A stretch of 64,000 bases of DNA from Haloferax sp. Atlit-12N (lineage in GTDB: Archaea > Halobacteriota > Halobacteria > Halobacteriales > Haloferacaceae). Of this stretch, positions 23,795 to 33,699 are shown piece after piece (within the stretch, counting starts at the first letter, position 1; each line of letters starts with the position of its first letter). Made by a program: the position numbers and the translations under genes. Below the pieces are notes generated by a model. That model ran no database searches. It had not been told where the DNA came from and was given only the letters and a program-made list of their open reading frames with translations. Location: the NCBI RefSeq assembly GCF_003383095.1, contig NZ_PSYW01000001.1, positions 930,001-994,000 on the forward strand. Reading direction: 5' to 3'.

Positions 23795-25999
23795 TTAATG
23801 GCTCGAATCGCCGACGGCGCGAAGTACGACCGCGTCGGCGACGGTGACGCGGACGCCCTCATCGCCCGCGGCCGCGCCGCTCGCGTCACCAGCGCCGACT
23901 CGCTCGCCCGTCAGCAGGTCGGTCTCCGCCGTCTCCGCGCCGAGTTCGACGGTCGTCGGCTTCCCGTCGAAGTTCAGGACGACGACGAGTCGGTCGGTGC
24001 CGTCGTCGCGGGCGAACGCGACTACGCGGTCGGACTCGACGCCGCCGTCTCCGGCGGGGGCAACGCTGGCAGAGACGGGTTCGACGTCGCCGACGCGGAG
24101 CACCTCGTGCGCGTCGCGGAGGCGGGAGAGCCGCCGGTGGAAATCCACGAGGTCGGCGTCGGCGTCGTGCCAGCGCATCGTCCCGCGCTGATCCGCGACG
24201 CCGGTCTCCTGCCCGTAGTATATCATCGGCGCGCCGGGGAGCGTGAACGTCGCGGCCGCGGCCGCCCGAAGCGCGTCGTCGCCGACGTCGCTCCGGTAGC
24301 GCTCCTCGTCGTGGTTCTCGATGTACCGGAGTTGCACGGCGTCGTCGGGGAAGCCGTGCCAGCGGGCGTCGGCGACGGCGTCGAGGACGGCGGTCGCCGG
24401 CTTCTCGCCAGCGCCGACCTCGCGGAGCGCCCCGTACAGCGTCGTGTCGTAGTGGGCGTCGAACTCGTTTTCGTGGTACGCAGGGTCTCGCGGGATGGTC
24501 TCGTCGAGGAGCAGGAACTCGGGGTCGTCGGCCTTCACCCGCTCGCGGACCTCCTTCCAGAAGCCGTGGGGGACGCCCCACGCCACGTCGCACCGGAAGC
24601 CATCGACGACTGTCGCCCACTCGGTGACCACGTCGAGCATCCACGACCGGACCGCCGGCGAGTCGTAGTTGAGGTTCGGGATGCGCGTCCAGTTGAAGTA
24701 GTGTTCCGCCGCGCCGGGTCCGCCCCAGTCCACGTCGGATGGGTCCTCGCGCTCTGGAACGCGGGCGTAGTGGTCCTCGTAGCCGGGGACGCCGGTGGAG
24801 TGGAACTGGAAGGCCGGGTGGTCCCGCGACGTGTGGTTGATGACGAGGTCGAAGACGACGCGGATGCCGGCGTCGTGGCATCGGTCGACGAGCGCCTCGA
24901 AATCCTCGCGCGTACCGAGGTCCGACGCGGTCTCGAAGTAGTCGGTGACGTGGTAGCCGTGGGTCGTGTAGCTCTCCAGTATCGGCGTGAGCCACAGGCA
25001 GTCGACGCCGAGGGATTCGAGGTAGGGAACCCGCCGGGCGAGTTCGTCGAACGTCGGGTCGGGCGTCTCACCGACGAACGACCGGACGAACACCTCGTAG
25101 ACGGTCGCGTGGTGCGCCCACTCGGGCGCGTCGCCGGGGCGCGAAACGGCGAGGCCCGCGAGGCCGGAACCGGGTTCGTCGCCCGCGTCCTCGGATTCCA
25201 CGACCAGCGTGTCGAGAATCGAGTGCCGGACGGACGGCTCGCCCGACTCACTCGACTCACCCGACCCGGCCGTGGTTTGGACCGCGACGGCGTGGACCCG
25301 AACCGGCGAGTCGAGCCCACGGAGCGTTTCGACCGGGACGCGCAGGCTGTCGCCGCCGACCTCGCAGTCGCCCGGTTCGAGCGCGTCGCGGCCGTCGAAC
25401 AGGAACTCGACGGCGAGCGTCGCCTCCCCGGCGTCGGGTGCGGTGTCCGCGTCAGCGACCACGACGAGTTCGTCGCTGTTCTCCTGCTCGACTCGCCCGT
25501 CGAGTCGAACCCGCGGGCGGCCCGGTCCGGGGACTTCGACGTCGCCGCGGACCTGCTCCGCGAGGTCGTCGTGCGGGGCGAACCCGAACGGGTGCGTGCC
25601 CGGCGGGAGGTCCACGTCGAGGACGTAGTCGTCGCCGACGCGGCGCGGTCGGTCGCGGCCGACGAGACGGTCGTTGAACGGGCCGATGACGGCGACTTCG
25701 TCCGGCGACGTGGGTTCGAGGTCGGCCGCGGGGACCGCCATCGTCGCCGGGCGGCGGTCGTCGGGGAAGGCGCGAACGGTCTGTTCGTGGCGGCCGTCGG
25801 GCGCGTCGAGTTCGAGATGGTACGTGCCGGGAGCGTCGGGTTCGAGGTGGACGACCGGGCCCGAGCCGACCGTCACGGCGCTCTCCGCGGGGGCGTCGAG
25901 AACGCGCCAGCGGTACGTTGCGTCCCGTTCGGGGGCTCTCGGGGCGAGTTCGACGGGGCGGCCGACCGTCGTGACTCGCGGCGGACCGGGGTGATGCAT
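23795..25999 (-). CDS. GH13 alpha-amylase / cyclomaltodextrinase-like glycosidase
   Basis: A 734-residue enzyme. The first ~300 residues hold beta-rich domains that probably bind carbohydrate or help oligomerise. The (beta/alpha)8 barrel follows with nucleophile Asp471 in GFRCDVAW, acid/base Glu500 in LLLDETIP and transition-state Asp564 in ENHDEERY. VVFDLVINHTSRDHP is conserved region I. A C-terminal beta domain ends the protein. No signal peptide is visible, so it should act on imported maltodextrins in the cytoplasm. The start at 25999 (MHHPGPPRV) avoids an unlikely basic leader. Confidence 0.92.
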   Translation of the reverse strand: MHHPGPPRVTTVGRPVELAPRAPERDATYRWRVLDAPAESAVTVGSGPVVHLEPDAPGTYHLELDAPDGRHEQTVRAFPDDRRPATMAVPAADLEPTSPDEVAVIGPFNDRLVGRDRPRRVGDDYVLDVDLPPGTHPFGFAPHDDLAEQVRGDVEVPGPGRPRVRLDGRVEQENSDELVVVADADTAPDAGEATLAVEFLFDGRDALEPGDCEVGGDSLRVPVETLRGLDSPVRVHAVAVQTTAGSGESSESGEPSVRHSILDTLVVESEDAGDEPGSGLAGLAVSRPGDAPEWAHHATVYEVFVRSFVGETPDPTFDELARRVPYLESLGVDCLWLTPILESYTTHGYHVTDYFETASDLGTREDFEALVDRCHDAGIRVVFDLVINHTSRDHPAFQFHSTGVPGYEDHYARVPEREDPSDVDWGGPGAAEHYFNWTRIPNLNYDSPAVRSWMLDVVTEWATVVDGFRCDVAWGVPHGFWKEVRERVKADDPEFLLLDETIPRDPAYHENEFDAHYDTTLYGALREVGAGEKPATAVLDAVADARWHGFPDDAVQLRYIENHDEERYRSDVGDDALRAAAAATFTLPGAPMIYYGQETGVADQRGTMRWHDADADLVDFHRRLSRLRDAHEVLRVGDVEPVSASVAPAGDGGVESDRVVAFARDDGTDRLVVVLNFDGKPTTVELGAETAETDLLTGERVGAGDASGAAAGDEGVRVTVADAVVLRAVGDSSH

Positions 26000-26103
26000 A
26001 CCACCTCTCCGGGGAGGGGGGCCCTTACCGTTTCGAAACCGCATGAAAGTTTGAAGGAACATTACACCAAGATTATTATCTGCGGGGGTCCCACGACTCA
26101 GCA

Positions 26104-28110
26104 ATGCAACTACGCGACGCGCTGGCCGACTACAAGCGGCACGCAGACCACCCGACTCGGTTTCCGGGCGAGCGACGGACGACGAGCGGCCTGTTTTCGG
26201 GCCTCGGAAGCCGGTTAGTCCACGTCGAGACCGACGGCTCGCTCCGCGACTTCGGCTACCCGCTGTCCGGGCTCTGGGGGGTCGAGCGCTCCCGATTCGG
26301 CATCCGCCCCGTCGGCGACGAGGCCGGCGTCTACTGGTTCGACGAGGGCGCGAGCCAGTCGTACACGGGCGACGGCGCGCTCGTCGTCACCGACCACGAG
26401 ACGCCCCACGGCGACGTGACGCAGTACGACCTCGCGGTCGGCGACGGCCACGTCAGCCGGTTCGAGACCGACGCCGACGTGGAACTCGTCGCCTTCGTCC
26501 ACTTCCAGCCGGACGGCCGCGACACGCTCGTCGGGCAACTGACCCACGGCGACGCGGTGGAAGCGTACCACGCCGAGGAACACGACTTCCTCGCGTCGTC
26601 GCCGGCGTTCGAGCACGTCGAGGGACGCGTGCCCGAGGGCTTCGACGAACTGCTCTCGGAGGGCGAGGTCGAACTGCCGCGTCCCCGCACCGACGACTGC
26701 TACGAGGAGGGCCAACTGAGCGGCGCGGTCGTCGGGACGGTCCCGTTCGAGTCGGGCGCGGCCGCGGTCGGCCACCTGCTCACCGACGACACCGAGACCG
26801 GCCGCGAGGACGCGCTCGAAACCGTCCGCGACCTCGTCGCCCGCGACCTCGACGACCTCCGCGAGCGCGCCGCGACGGAGGTCGAAGGCGCGGTGCCCGA
26901 CCACCGCGAATCGGCCGCGATGCGCGCCGACATCCGCGTGCTCTCGCTGCTTTCGGGGGGGCTCGGCCTCCGAATCGCCGGCCCCGACTTCGACCCCTAC
27001 TACGCCTATTCCGGCGGCTACGGCTACACGTGGTTCCGCGACGACGCCGAAATCTCGAAATTCCTCTTCGAGTCCGACGAGCGACTCGACCTCGGCCTCG
27101 ACGCGTGGCACGAGCGGAGCGCCCGCGCCTACTGCCGCACCCAGCGCGAGGACGGCTCGTGGCCACACCGCGTCTGGCCCTTCGACGGCTCGCTCGCCCC
27201 CGGCTGGGCGAACGCCCGTCTCGAATCGGGTGACGACGCGGACTATCAGGCCGACCAGACGGGGAGTGTCATCGCCTTCCTCGCGGCCTACCACGACCGC
27301 TGTGCCGACGACGACCTCCGCGACGACATCGAGGAGACGCTCGCGCGCGCCCTCGACAGCCTCGACGACACCCTCGGCGACGACGGCCTCCCTATCGACT
27401 GCCAGAACGCGTGGGAGAACATGACCGGCCGGTTCAGCCACACCGCGGCGACGTTCCTCGAAGCCTACGCCGCGCTCGCGCTGTCCGACCTCGATTCGGC
27501 ACTGACCGACCGGGCCGCGGAGCGTGCCCGCGAGGTGTACGAGGGTATCGACCACCTCTGGAGCGAGGGTCGCGGCTGTTACGCGCTCCGCGTCGCCGAC
27601 GGCGAACTCGACGACCGCTACGACTCCGCCGCGCTCGCGCTCGCGTCGGCCCACCGGACCTACGACCGCCTCGAATCCGTCGACGACGACCGACTCGACC
27701 GACTCGTCCGCCACGTCGAGTCCGTCTTCGACGGCCTCTGGCACGACCCCGACGACAGCGACGTGAAGGGACTCGTCCGCTTCGAGGGCGACGACTGGCG
27801 GATGCGCGAGCAGTCCTCGGAGAAGATTTGGACCGTCTCGACCGCGTGGGGCGCGAACGCCGGCGTCGAACTCGCCGCCCTGCTGGCCGAACACGACGAC
27901 GACCGGGCGGGGACGTTCGCCGACGAGGGTCGAGAACTCCTCGACCTCGTCCTCCCCGACGGCCCGCTGTGCACCGACGAAGGTTACCTCGCGGAGCAGT
28001 TCTTCGACGACGGCACGCCCGACAGCGCGACGCCGCTCGGCTGGCCGCACGCGCTCCGGCTGGCGACGCTGGCGACGCTCGACGCCGACGACGCCTTCGA
28101 CGGGGAGTAA
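26104..28110 (+). CDS. GH15 glucoamylase (glucan 1,4-alpha-glucosidase)
   Basis: A 668-residue enzyme. An N-terminal beta-sandwich of ~270 residues is followed by an (alpha/alpha)6 barrel. Family motifs are GYGYTWFRDDAEISKFLF, WPHRVWPFDGS and NAWENMTGRFSHTAAT; Glu438 of the last is the likely catalytic acid, with the base probably in REQSSEKIW. It releases glucose from the non-reducing end of maltodextrins. No secretion signal, so it is probably intracellular. Divergent from the amylase-trmB operon; ATTATTAT about 28 bases upstream is the likely TATA. Confidence 0.92.
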   Translation: MQLRDALADYKRHADHPTRFPGERRTTSGLFSGLGSRLVHVETDGSLRDFGYPLSGLWGVERSRFGIRPVGDEAGVYWFDEGASQSYTGDGALVVTDHETPHGDVTQYDLAVGDGHVSRFETDADVELVAFVHFQPDGRDTLVGQLTHGDAVEAYHAEEHDFLASSPAFEHVEGRVPEGFDELLSEGEVELPRPRTDDCYEEGQLSGAVVGTVPFESGAAAVGHLLTDDTETGREDALETVRDLVARDLDDLRERAATEVEGAVPDHRESAAMRADIRVLSLLSGGLGLRIAGPDFDPYYAYSGGYGYTWFRDDAEISKFLFESDERLDLGLDAWHERSARAYCRTQREDGSWPHRVWPFDGSLAPGWANARLESGDDADYQADQTGSVIAFLAAYHDRCADDDLRDDIEETLARALDSLDDTLGDDGLPIDCQNAWENMTGRFSHTAATFLEAYAALALSDLDSALTDRAAERAREVYEGIDHLWSEGRGCYALRVADGELDDRYDSAALALASAHRTYDRLESVDDDRLDRLVRHVESVFDGLWHDPDDSDVKGLVRFEGDDWRMREQSSEKIWTVSTAWGANAGVELAALLAEHDDDRAGTFADEGRELLDLVLPDGPLCTDEGYLAEQFFDDGTPDSATPLGWPHALRLATLATLDADDAFDGE

Positions 28111-28179
28111 GTCGGCGGCGACGGGGCTGTCGAACAACGAGAGGCCGCCGCGAGAAAACAGCGAACTACTTCTTCACGG

Positions 28180-29313
28180 TTACTGCGTCGGGGCCGCGCG
28201 TCGCTTGGACTCGCGGTAGAGGAGCGACTCGCCGGTCCGCGGGTGGAAGACGTGGAGGTCCGACTCGTCGAAGGTGACGCCGACCGTCTCGCCCGTCTCG
28301 GGTTCGATGTCCGAGTCGACGCGGGCGATGAAGTCGGGGCCGATGTCGAGGTGGAGGTAGTTGTCCGAGCCGATGGGTTCGACGACGCCGACCGTCGAAT
28401 CGACGACGTTCTCGCCGGACGAGGCCGTCACCACGTCCTCCGGGCGGACGCCGATGCGGAGCTCTGTCGCGTCGGTGTCCTCGCGGAGCGTCGCCGAGAA
28501 CGACTCGGACAGACGGTAGGAGAACGCTCCGTCGCCGACGAGGACGAGGCGGTCACCCTCGCGTTCGACCGACACGTCGAGGAAGTTCATCGAGGGAGAG
28601 CCGACGAAGCCGCCGACGAACTCGTTGGCGGGGTTCTCGTACACGTCTTTCGGGCGGCCGACCTGCTGGAGTTTCCCGTCGTTGAGGATGACGATTTTGT
28701 CACCCATCGTCATCGCCTCCTCCTGGTCGTGCGTGACGTACAGCGAGGTGATACCGAGTTCGTTCTGGAGGCGCTGAATCTCGGTCCGCATCGTGGTGCG
28801 GAGCTTCGCGTCGAGGTTCGAAAGCGGCTCGTCGAACAGGAACACGTCGGGTTCGCGGACGATGGCGCGGCCGAGCGCGACGCGCTGTTTCTGCCCGCCG
28901 GAAAGCTCGTCGGGCTTGTCGTCGAGGAGGTCCTCGATGCCCATCATCGCCGCCGTCTCGCGGACGCGCTCGCGGCGCTCGTCCTTCGAGAGGTCGGTGC
29001 TCATCCGCAGGCCGAACGCCATGTTCTGCATGACGGTCTTGTGCGGGTACAGCGCGTAGTTCTGGAACACCATCGCCACGTCGCGCTTGCGGGCGTGCTG
29101 GTCCGTGACGTCCTCGTCGCCGATTCGAATCGTGCCGCCGGAGGGCGATTCGAGCCCCGCGACCATGCGGAGCGTCGTCGACTTCCCGCAGCCAGACGGG
29201 CCGACGACGGTGATGAACTCGCCGTCCTCGACGTCGAGTGCGAGGTCCTCGACGGCGACGACGCGACCCCGGTCGTACTCCTTGCGAAGCGCTTCGAGCG
29301 TGAGACGTGCCAT
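28180..29313 (-). CDS. malK: Sugar ABC transporter ATP-binding protein (MalK-like)
   Basis: A 377-residue ABC ATPase. Walker A is GPSGCGKST (38-46), the signature is LSGGQKQR, Walker B is VFLFDEPLSNLD and the switch His is in YVTHDQEEAM. The C-terminal ~140 residues form the OB-like regulatory domain of the MalK/UgpC group (IGVRPEDVV). It energises the MalEFG system encoded divergently. It converges on the glucoamylase gene with a 69-base gap. Confidence 0.93.
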   Translation of the reverse strand: MARLTLEALRKEYDRGRVVAVEDLALDVEDGEFITVVGPSGCGKSTTLRMVAGLESPSGGTIRIGDEDVTDQHARKRDVAMVFQNYALYPHKTVMQNMAFGLRMSTDLSKDERRERVRETAAMMGIEDLLDDKPDELSGGQKQRVALGRAIVREPDVFLFDEPLSNLDAKLRTTMRTEIQRLQNELGITSLYVTHDQEEAMTMGDKIVILNDGKLQQVGRPKDVYENPANEFVGGFVGSPSMNFLDVSVEREGDRLVLVGDGAFSYRLSESFSATLREDTDATELRIGVRPEDVVTASSGENVVDSTVGVVEPIGSDNYLHLDIGPDFIARVDSDIEPETGETVGVTFDESDLHVFHPRTGESLLYRESKRRAAPTQ

Positions 29314-29537
29314 TACTCACCGTCTGTTCCCATCGTCCATAATCGTTTTCCTATTTTCTGAATTTGTGATGCAATAGTTCGTATTGAATTTTAGAAGCCT
29401 GATTTTGGCATCTGCAGCCAATCTTTCGGGAGACTAGGGAATCGTACCGGGGCACCAAATTGGCAATTTTCTCCGCGAATGCGGGCGTCATTCCGAACTA
29501 TTAAATATATGAACACATAGTTCATCATAGATTCGTT
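29314..29537. promoter_or_regulatory. Divergent malK / malE promoter region
   Basis: This 224-base region is markedly AT-rich. TTAAATATA at about 29510-29518 is placed 20-28 bases before the malE ATG and is its likely TATA box. A weaker AAAATAGG on the minus strand may serve malK. TrmB is the probable regulator by neighbourhood. The TACT-N7/8-GAGTA motif known for Halobacterium TrmB is not seen here by eye. Confidence 0.5.
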
Positions 29538-30836
29538 ATGCCAATGAACCGCCGCACAATCCTGAAGCAACTGGCAGGCACGACGGCCGTCGGCGCACTC
29601 GCAGGGTGCGTGGGCGTGTCGGAGACCGATTCGACGCAGACGCCCGAACAGAGCGGTGCGGAGGGCGACGACGGTGGCGAGGAGACCACCGCGGGAGGGG
29701 AGACCGAGTCCGCGGGCCCGAGCGGGACGTTCACGCTCTGGCACCAGCGCGCGGAAGCCGAGAAGAAGGCGCTCGAAGCCAACGCCGAGACGTTCACCTC
29801 GGAGACGGCACATACGGCGAAGCCCGCCGAAATCGCCGACCTCCGGAAGAAGACGACCTCCGCCATCCCGGCCGGACAGGGCGCGGGCATGTTCGACTGG
29901 GCCCACGACTGGACCGGCGAGTACTACCAGAACGGCTTCCTCTCGGACCAGAGCGACCAGCTGGACGTTGACCTCTCGGTCTACACCCGCCCCGCACAGG
30001 AGGCGGTCCAGTTCGACGGCGCGACCGTCGCGCTCCCCTACGCGGCCGAGACCGTCGGCCTCATCTACAACAAGGAGATGGTGGACGAAGCGCCCGAGAC
30101 CATCGCCGACATGACGGCCATCATGGAGGAGTACCACGACCCCGAAAACGGGATGTACGGCCTCAGCTACCCGCTGAACGCCTACTTCATGAGCGCGTGG
30201 GCTCACGCCTTCGGTGGCTACTACTTCGACGAGTCGAACGTCGAACTCGGCCTGTCGAACGAGGCGACGCTCGAAGGGTTCCAATTCATCCTCGACAGCT
30301 TCGTCCCGTACCAGCCGAAGGACACGGGCTACGACCCGCAGGCGGCGGTCTTCCTCGAAGGTAACGCGCCGTTCGCCATCAACGGGCCGTGGTTCCTCGG
30401 CGACGTTCGCTCCAACGACATCGACGCCGGAATCACCCGGCTCCCCTCGCCCGAGGGTGACGCCGAGCCCAAGCCGTACACGACGGTCAAGCAGCTCTAC
30501 TTCACCTCGACGCTGGAGGGCGACGAGGCGACGGCGGCGGCGTCCCGCGCGTTCGCCGAGTGGTACACCACGAACACCGACGTGCTCTCGGCGAACGCCG
30601 AGGAGTTCGGCTACATTCCGGTCCACAAGGAACTCGCTTCGAGCAGCGACCTCCCCGAGGCCGTCCAGGGCTTCTCGGAGTCCGTCTCGCTCGGCACCCC
30701 CATCCCGACCCACCCGAACATGGGCGACGTGTGGGGGCCGCTCGAAGACGCCTTCAACAGCGTGAAAAACGGCGACGCGGAGCTCGAACCCGCGTTCACG
30801 AAGGCCGAAGAGAGCATCCGGTCTAACTGGGAGTAA
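29538..30836 (+). CDS. malE: Maltose/maltodextrin-type ABC substrate-binding lipoprotein
   Basis: A 432-residue extracellular binding protein. The N terminus has a twin-arginine motif (NRRTILKQ) and a lipobox LAGC with Cys24 as the lipidation site, then an acidic Thr/Glu/Gly linker. The mature part has the MalE-like two-lobe pattern (FTLWHQRAEAEKKALEANAETF near the start; NGPWFLGDVRSNDIDAGI later). It delivers sugar to MalFG. A maltodextrin substrate is inferred from the adjacent amylolytic genes. Confidence 0.92.
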   Translation: MPMNRRTILKQLAGTTAVGALAGCVGVSETDSTQTPEQSGAEGDDGGEETTAGGETESAGPSGTFTLWHQRAEAEKKALEANAETFTSETAHTAKPAEIADLRKKTTSAIPAGQGAGMFDWAHDWTGEYYQNGFLSDQSDQLDVDLSVYTRPAQEAVQFDGATVALPYAAETVGLIYNKEMVDEAPETIADMTAIMEEYHDPENGMYGLSYPLNAYFMSAWAHAFGGYYFDESNVELGLSNEATLEGFQFILDSFVPYQPKDTGYDPQAAVFLEGNAPFAINGPWFLGDVRSNDIDAGITRLPSPEGDAEPKPYTTVKQLYFTSTLEGDEATAAASRAFAEWYTTNTDVLSANAEEFGYIPVHKELASSSDLPEAVQGFSESVSLGTPIPTHPNMGDVWGPLEDAFNSVKNGDAELEPAFTKAEESIRSNWE

Positions 30837-30841
30837 GGACG

Positions 30842-31777
30842 ATGAGCGTCGTCGACAGCGCCGTCGAGCGCGTCGCGGACAGCCCGGTGGTGAGCAAGGA
30901 CGACTTGCCCTTGCTGTTGGTACTGCCGGGGCTGTTCGTCTTCCTCGCGTTCATGCTGTTTCCCGTCCTGTACCTGGTGTATCTCTCGTTCACCAACGCG
31001 GAGCCGGCCACGCTGTTCCAGGGCAAAGAGCAGTGGGTCGGCCTCGCCAACTACGTGACGGTCCTCTCGGACGGCCAGTTCTGGAACTCGATGGGCGTGA
31101 CGTGGCTGTTCGTCGCTACGTCGGTCGCGCTCAAGGTGCTCGTCGGCCTCGGCATCGGGCTCGTGGTGACGGGCGAGCGCGTCCGCGGCAAGCGGTTCAT
31201 GCGCGCGCTCATCATCATCCCGCTCGGCCTGCCGGGCATCTTCACCATCACCATCTGGCGCGGTATCTTCAGTTCGGCCGAGTTCGGCCTCGCCAACCAG
31301 TTCCTCCGGATGGCCGGCCTCGACTCCATCGCCTGGCTCTCCGAGCGGTGGATGGCCTTCCTCGCCTACAACGTCACCGAGGCGTGGCTGGCGTACCCGT
31401 TCATGGTCATCATTACCGTGAGCGCCCTGCAGGACGTCTCCGAGGAACTCCACGAGGCGGCGATGATAGACGGCGCGGGCTTCTTCGCCCGCTTCCTGCA
31501 CGTGACGCTTCCCTCTATCAAGCGCCCCGTGTTGTTCGCCTCGATTCTCACGGCCGCGGCGTCGTTCCAGCAGTTCCTCATCCCGTACGTGTTCAATCAG
31601 GGCGGGCCGTCGCGGACGAACGAACTCCTCATCGTCTACGGCTACCGTGAGGCGTTCCGCTTCCAGAAGTACGGTGAGGGCGCGGCTATCATGCTCGTCG
31701 CCGTGGCCGTCATCGGCGTCTTCATGATGCTAAACGTCAAGAAAGGACAGCTCGCCGACGGGGTGGACGACGCATGA
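30842..31777 (+). CDS. malF: Sugar ABC transporter permease (MalF-like)
   Basis: A 311-residue membrane protein with about six helices. The EAA loop that docks MalK is EELHEAAMIDGAGFFARFLHVTLPSIK. The gene begins five bases after the malE stop, with a GGAG sequence a few bases before the ATG that could act as a ribosome-binding site for this internal operon gene. It lacks the large periplasmic P2 loop of enteric MalF, as is usual outside enterics. Confidence 0.92.
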   Translation: MSVVDSAVERVADSPVVSKDDLPLLLVLPGLFVFLAFMLFPVLYLVYLSFTNAEPATLFQGKEQWVGLANYVTVLSDGQFWNSMGVTWLFVATSVALKVLVGLGIGLVVTGERVRGKRFMRALIIIPLGLPGIFTITIWRGIFSSAEFGLANQFLRMAGLDSIAWLSERWMAFLAYNVTEAWLAYPFMVIITVSALQDVSEELHEAAMIDGAGFFARFLHVTLPSIKRPVLFASILTAAASFQQFLIPYVFNQGGPSRTNELLIVYGYREAFRFQKYGEGAAIMLVAVAVIGVFMMLNVKKGQLADGVDDA

Positions 31778-32850
31778 GCGTCATCTCAGACATCGCGTCC
31801 GAACTCGCCGACGACGCGCGGGCCGCCGCGATGGCTCCCGTCGAGTCGGTCAAGGACGCCAAGTACACCCTCGAAGGCATCCGCGAGGGGCGCGTCAGCC
31901 CCGCGACGGTGCTGAAGACCGCCGGCATCACCCTCGGTGCCACGGTCGTCGTCGCGCTCCTGTTGTTCCCGCTGTACTGGGTCGCCGTCGGGGCCTTCTC
32001 GGGCACCGGCGCGTCGCTGTACTCGTCGAGCGGGATTCGCCTGTGGCCGGCCGACCCGACCATCGAGCCGTTCCTGTGGGTCATCGGCGACCTCATCGTC
32101 CCGAGCTACCGCATCAGCCTCGGCCTCGGCGGCTACGAGGTGTTCCTCCAGACGCCCGAACTGGCGTTCCTCGACGTGTCGCAGTACGGGGTCACGGAGA
32201 CCTCCGAGTTCAAGCGGTTCTTCGCGAACAGCCTCACCGTGGCGATTCCGACGGTGCTGCTCGCGATGTGTCTCATCGTCCCCAGCGCGTACGCGCTGTC
32301 GCGCCGGCAGTTCATCGGCCGCTCGAAGGTGCTGTACGGCTACGTGCTGTTCACCCAAATCGGCGGCGGGCTGGGCGTCGCGCTCCTCATCGCGCTGTAC
32401 GCCCTGTTCGTCCAGTTCGGCTTCAACGACAGCAAACTCGCGCTGTCGGCGTACTACGCCGCCACCGCGGTCCCGTTCAACACGTGGCTCCTGAAGACGT
32501 ACATGGACGGGATTCCCGTCTCCTACGAGGAGGCCGCGATGATGGACGGCGCGCCGTCGTGGAAAATCGTCACCGAAATCATCCTGCCGCTGTCGAAGGC
32601 GGGACTGGCGACGGTGTTCATCTTCACCTTCCTCACCGGGTGGACCGAGTTCGTCGTCGCCCAGACGCTGCTTTCGACGGACAACTACACCCTGCCCGTC
32701 GGGCTGTACTCGCTCGTCGGGCGGTACTCCATCCCGTGGGCCCGGTTCTCGGCGTTCGCGCTGACGTTCGCCGCACCCATCATGCTCATCTACCTGTTCG
32801 CACAGCGCTACATCGAAGGTGGCCTGTCGTTCGGTGGGATGGAAGGCTGA
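31774..32850 (+). CDS. malG: Sugar ABC transporter permease (MalG-like)
   Basis: A 358-residue permease with an N-terminal cytoplasmic extension of ~45 residues, then about six helices. The EAA loop is YEEAAMMDGAPSWKIVTEIILPLSKAG. Its ATG overlaps the malF stop by four bases, so translation is coupled. An insertion between helices 1 and 2 (SGTGASLYSSSGIRLWPADP onward) makes it longer than typical MalG. Confidence 0.92.
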   Translation: MSVISDIASELADDARAAAMAPVESVKDAKYTLEGIREGRVSPATVLKTAGITLGATVVVALLLFPLYWVAVGAFSGTGASLYSSSGIRLWPADPTIEPFLWVIGDLIVPSYRISLGLGGYEVFLQTPELAFLDVSQYGVTETSEFKRFFANSLTVAIPTVLLAMCLIVPSAYALSRRQFIGRSKVLYGYVLFTQIGGGLGVALLIALYALFVQFGFNDSKLALSAYYAATAVPFNTWLLKTYMDGIPVSYEEAAMMDGAPSWKIVTEIILPLSKAGLATVFIFTFLTGWTEFVVAQTLLSTDNYTLPVGLYSLVGRYSIPWARFSAFALTFAAPIMLIYLFAQRYIEGGLSFGGMEG

Positions 32851-32879
32851 GCCGCGTCGGGCGCACCCTCGATACCGTC

Positions 32880-32884
32880 TTTTT
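32880..32884 (+). terminator. T-tract terminator after the mal operon
   Basis: A T5 tract starts 29 bases after the malG stop, within the 228-base gap before the L15e gene. The remaining gap holds a TATA-like CTTAACC near 32940, probably the L15e promoter, and no other gene. Confidence 0.4.
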
Positions 32885-33078
32885 CGGCCGCCTCACCACG
32901 TGAGTCGGTAGCACGCGCGCCGTGAGAATCCGAAGTCCTTAACCCTCCCCTGCCGGTAGTTCCGCCAACTCGCTGGCAATGCGGGCACGCCAGAGGGCAC
33001 CCGTCACGCACGGGACGAAATGTGGTCTCAGGGGGATTCCCCGACGGACTGAATCGCAAGCGCCCGCGGTGATATACA

Positions 33079-33669
33079 ATGGCACGAAGCTTCTATTCCC
33101 ACATCAAGGAAGCGTGGAAGACCCCGAAGGAAGGCAAGCTGGCCGAACTCCAGTGGCAGCGAAAACAGGAGTGGCGCAACCAGGGCGCTATCGAGCGCAT
33201 CGAGCGCCCCACCCGCCTCGACAAGGCCCGTGAGCTCGGCTACAAGGCCAAGCAGGGCATCGTCGTGGTCCGCGTCTCCGTCCGCAAGGGCGGCGCGCGC
33301 AAACAGCGCCACAAGGCCGGCCGCCGCACGAAGCGCCAGGGCGTCAACCGCATCGGTCGCCGGAAGTCCATCCCGCGCATCGCGGAGGAACGCGCCTCGC
33401 GCAAGCACCCCAACCTGCGCGTGCTGAACTCCTACGGCGTCGGACAGGACGGCTCCCAGAAGTGGCAGGAAGTCATCCTCATCGACCCCGAGCACCCGGC
33501 CATCCAGAACGACGACGACCTCAACTGGATCTGCGACAACACCCACGACGGCCGCGCCTTCCGCGGTCTCACCAACGCGGGCAAGAAGAACCGCGGTCTC
33601 CAGAACCGCGGCAAGGGTACGGAGCACATCCGTCCCTCCATCCGCTCCGGCAACGGCCGCGGCAAGTAA
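33079..33669 (+). CDS. rpl15e: Ribosomal protein L15e
   Basis: A 196-residue large-subunit ribosomal protein of the archaeal/eukaryotic L15e family. The start ARSFYSHIKEAWKTP and the basic VSVRKGGARKQRHKAGRRTKRQGVNRIGRRKS are diagnostic, as is the C-terminal GLQNRGKGTEH-related stretch. Unlike its neighbours it is strongly basic, as expected for rRNA binding. Full length. Confidence 0.97.
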   Translation: MARSFYSHIKEAWKTPKEGKLAELQWQRKQEWRNQGAIERIERPTRLDKARELGYKAKQGIVVVRVSVRKGGARKQRHKAGRRTKRQGVNRIGRRKSIPRIAEERASRKHPNLRVLNSYGVGQDGSQKWQEVILIDPEHPAIQNDDDLNWICDNTHDGRAFRGLTNAGKKNRGLQNRGKGTEHIRPSIRSGNGRGK

Positions 33670-33699
33670 CGCCCCGCGCACCGCGCCGATCTTCTCTCT

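Noticed and set aside
23798-26218. An 806-codon open frame on the plus strand opposite the GH13 amylase
   Set aside because: It is a mirror of the amylase's codon bias in GC-rich DNA. The minus strand has full GH13 catalytic motifs, and the plus frame has no recognisable domain.
26215-28137. A 640-codon frame opposite the glucoamylase
   Set aside because: The plus strand carries GH15 motifs throughout; the opposite frame has no family features.
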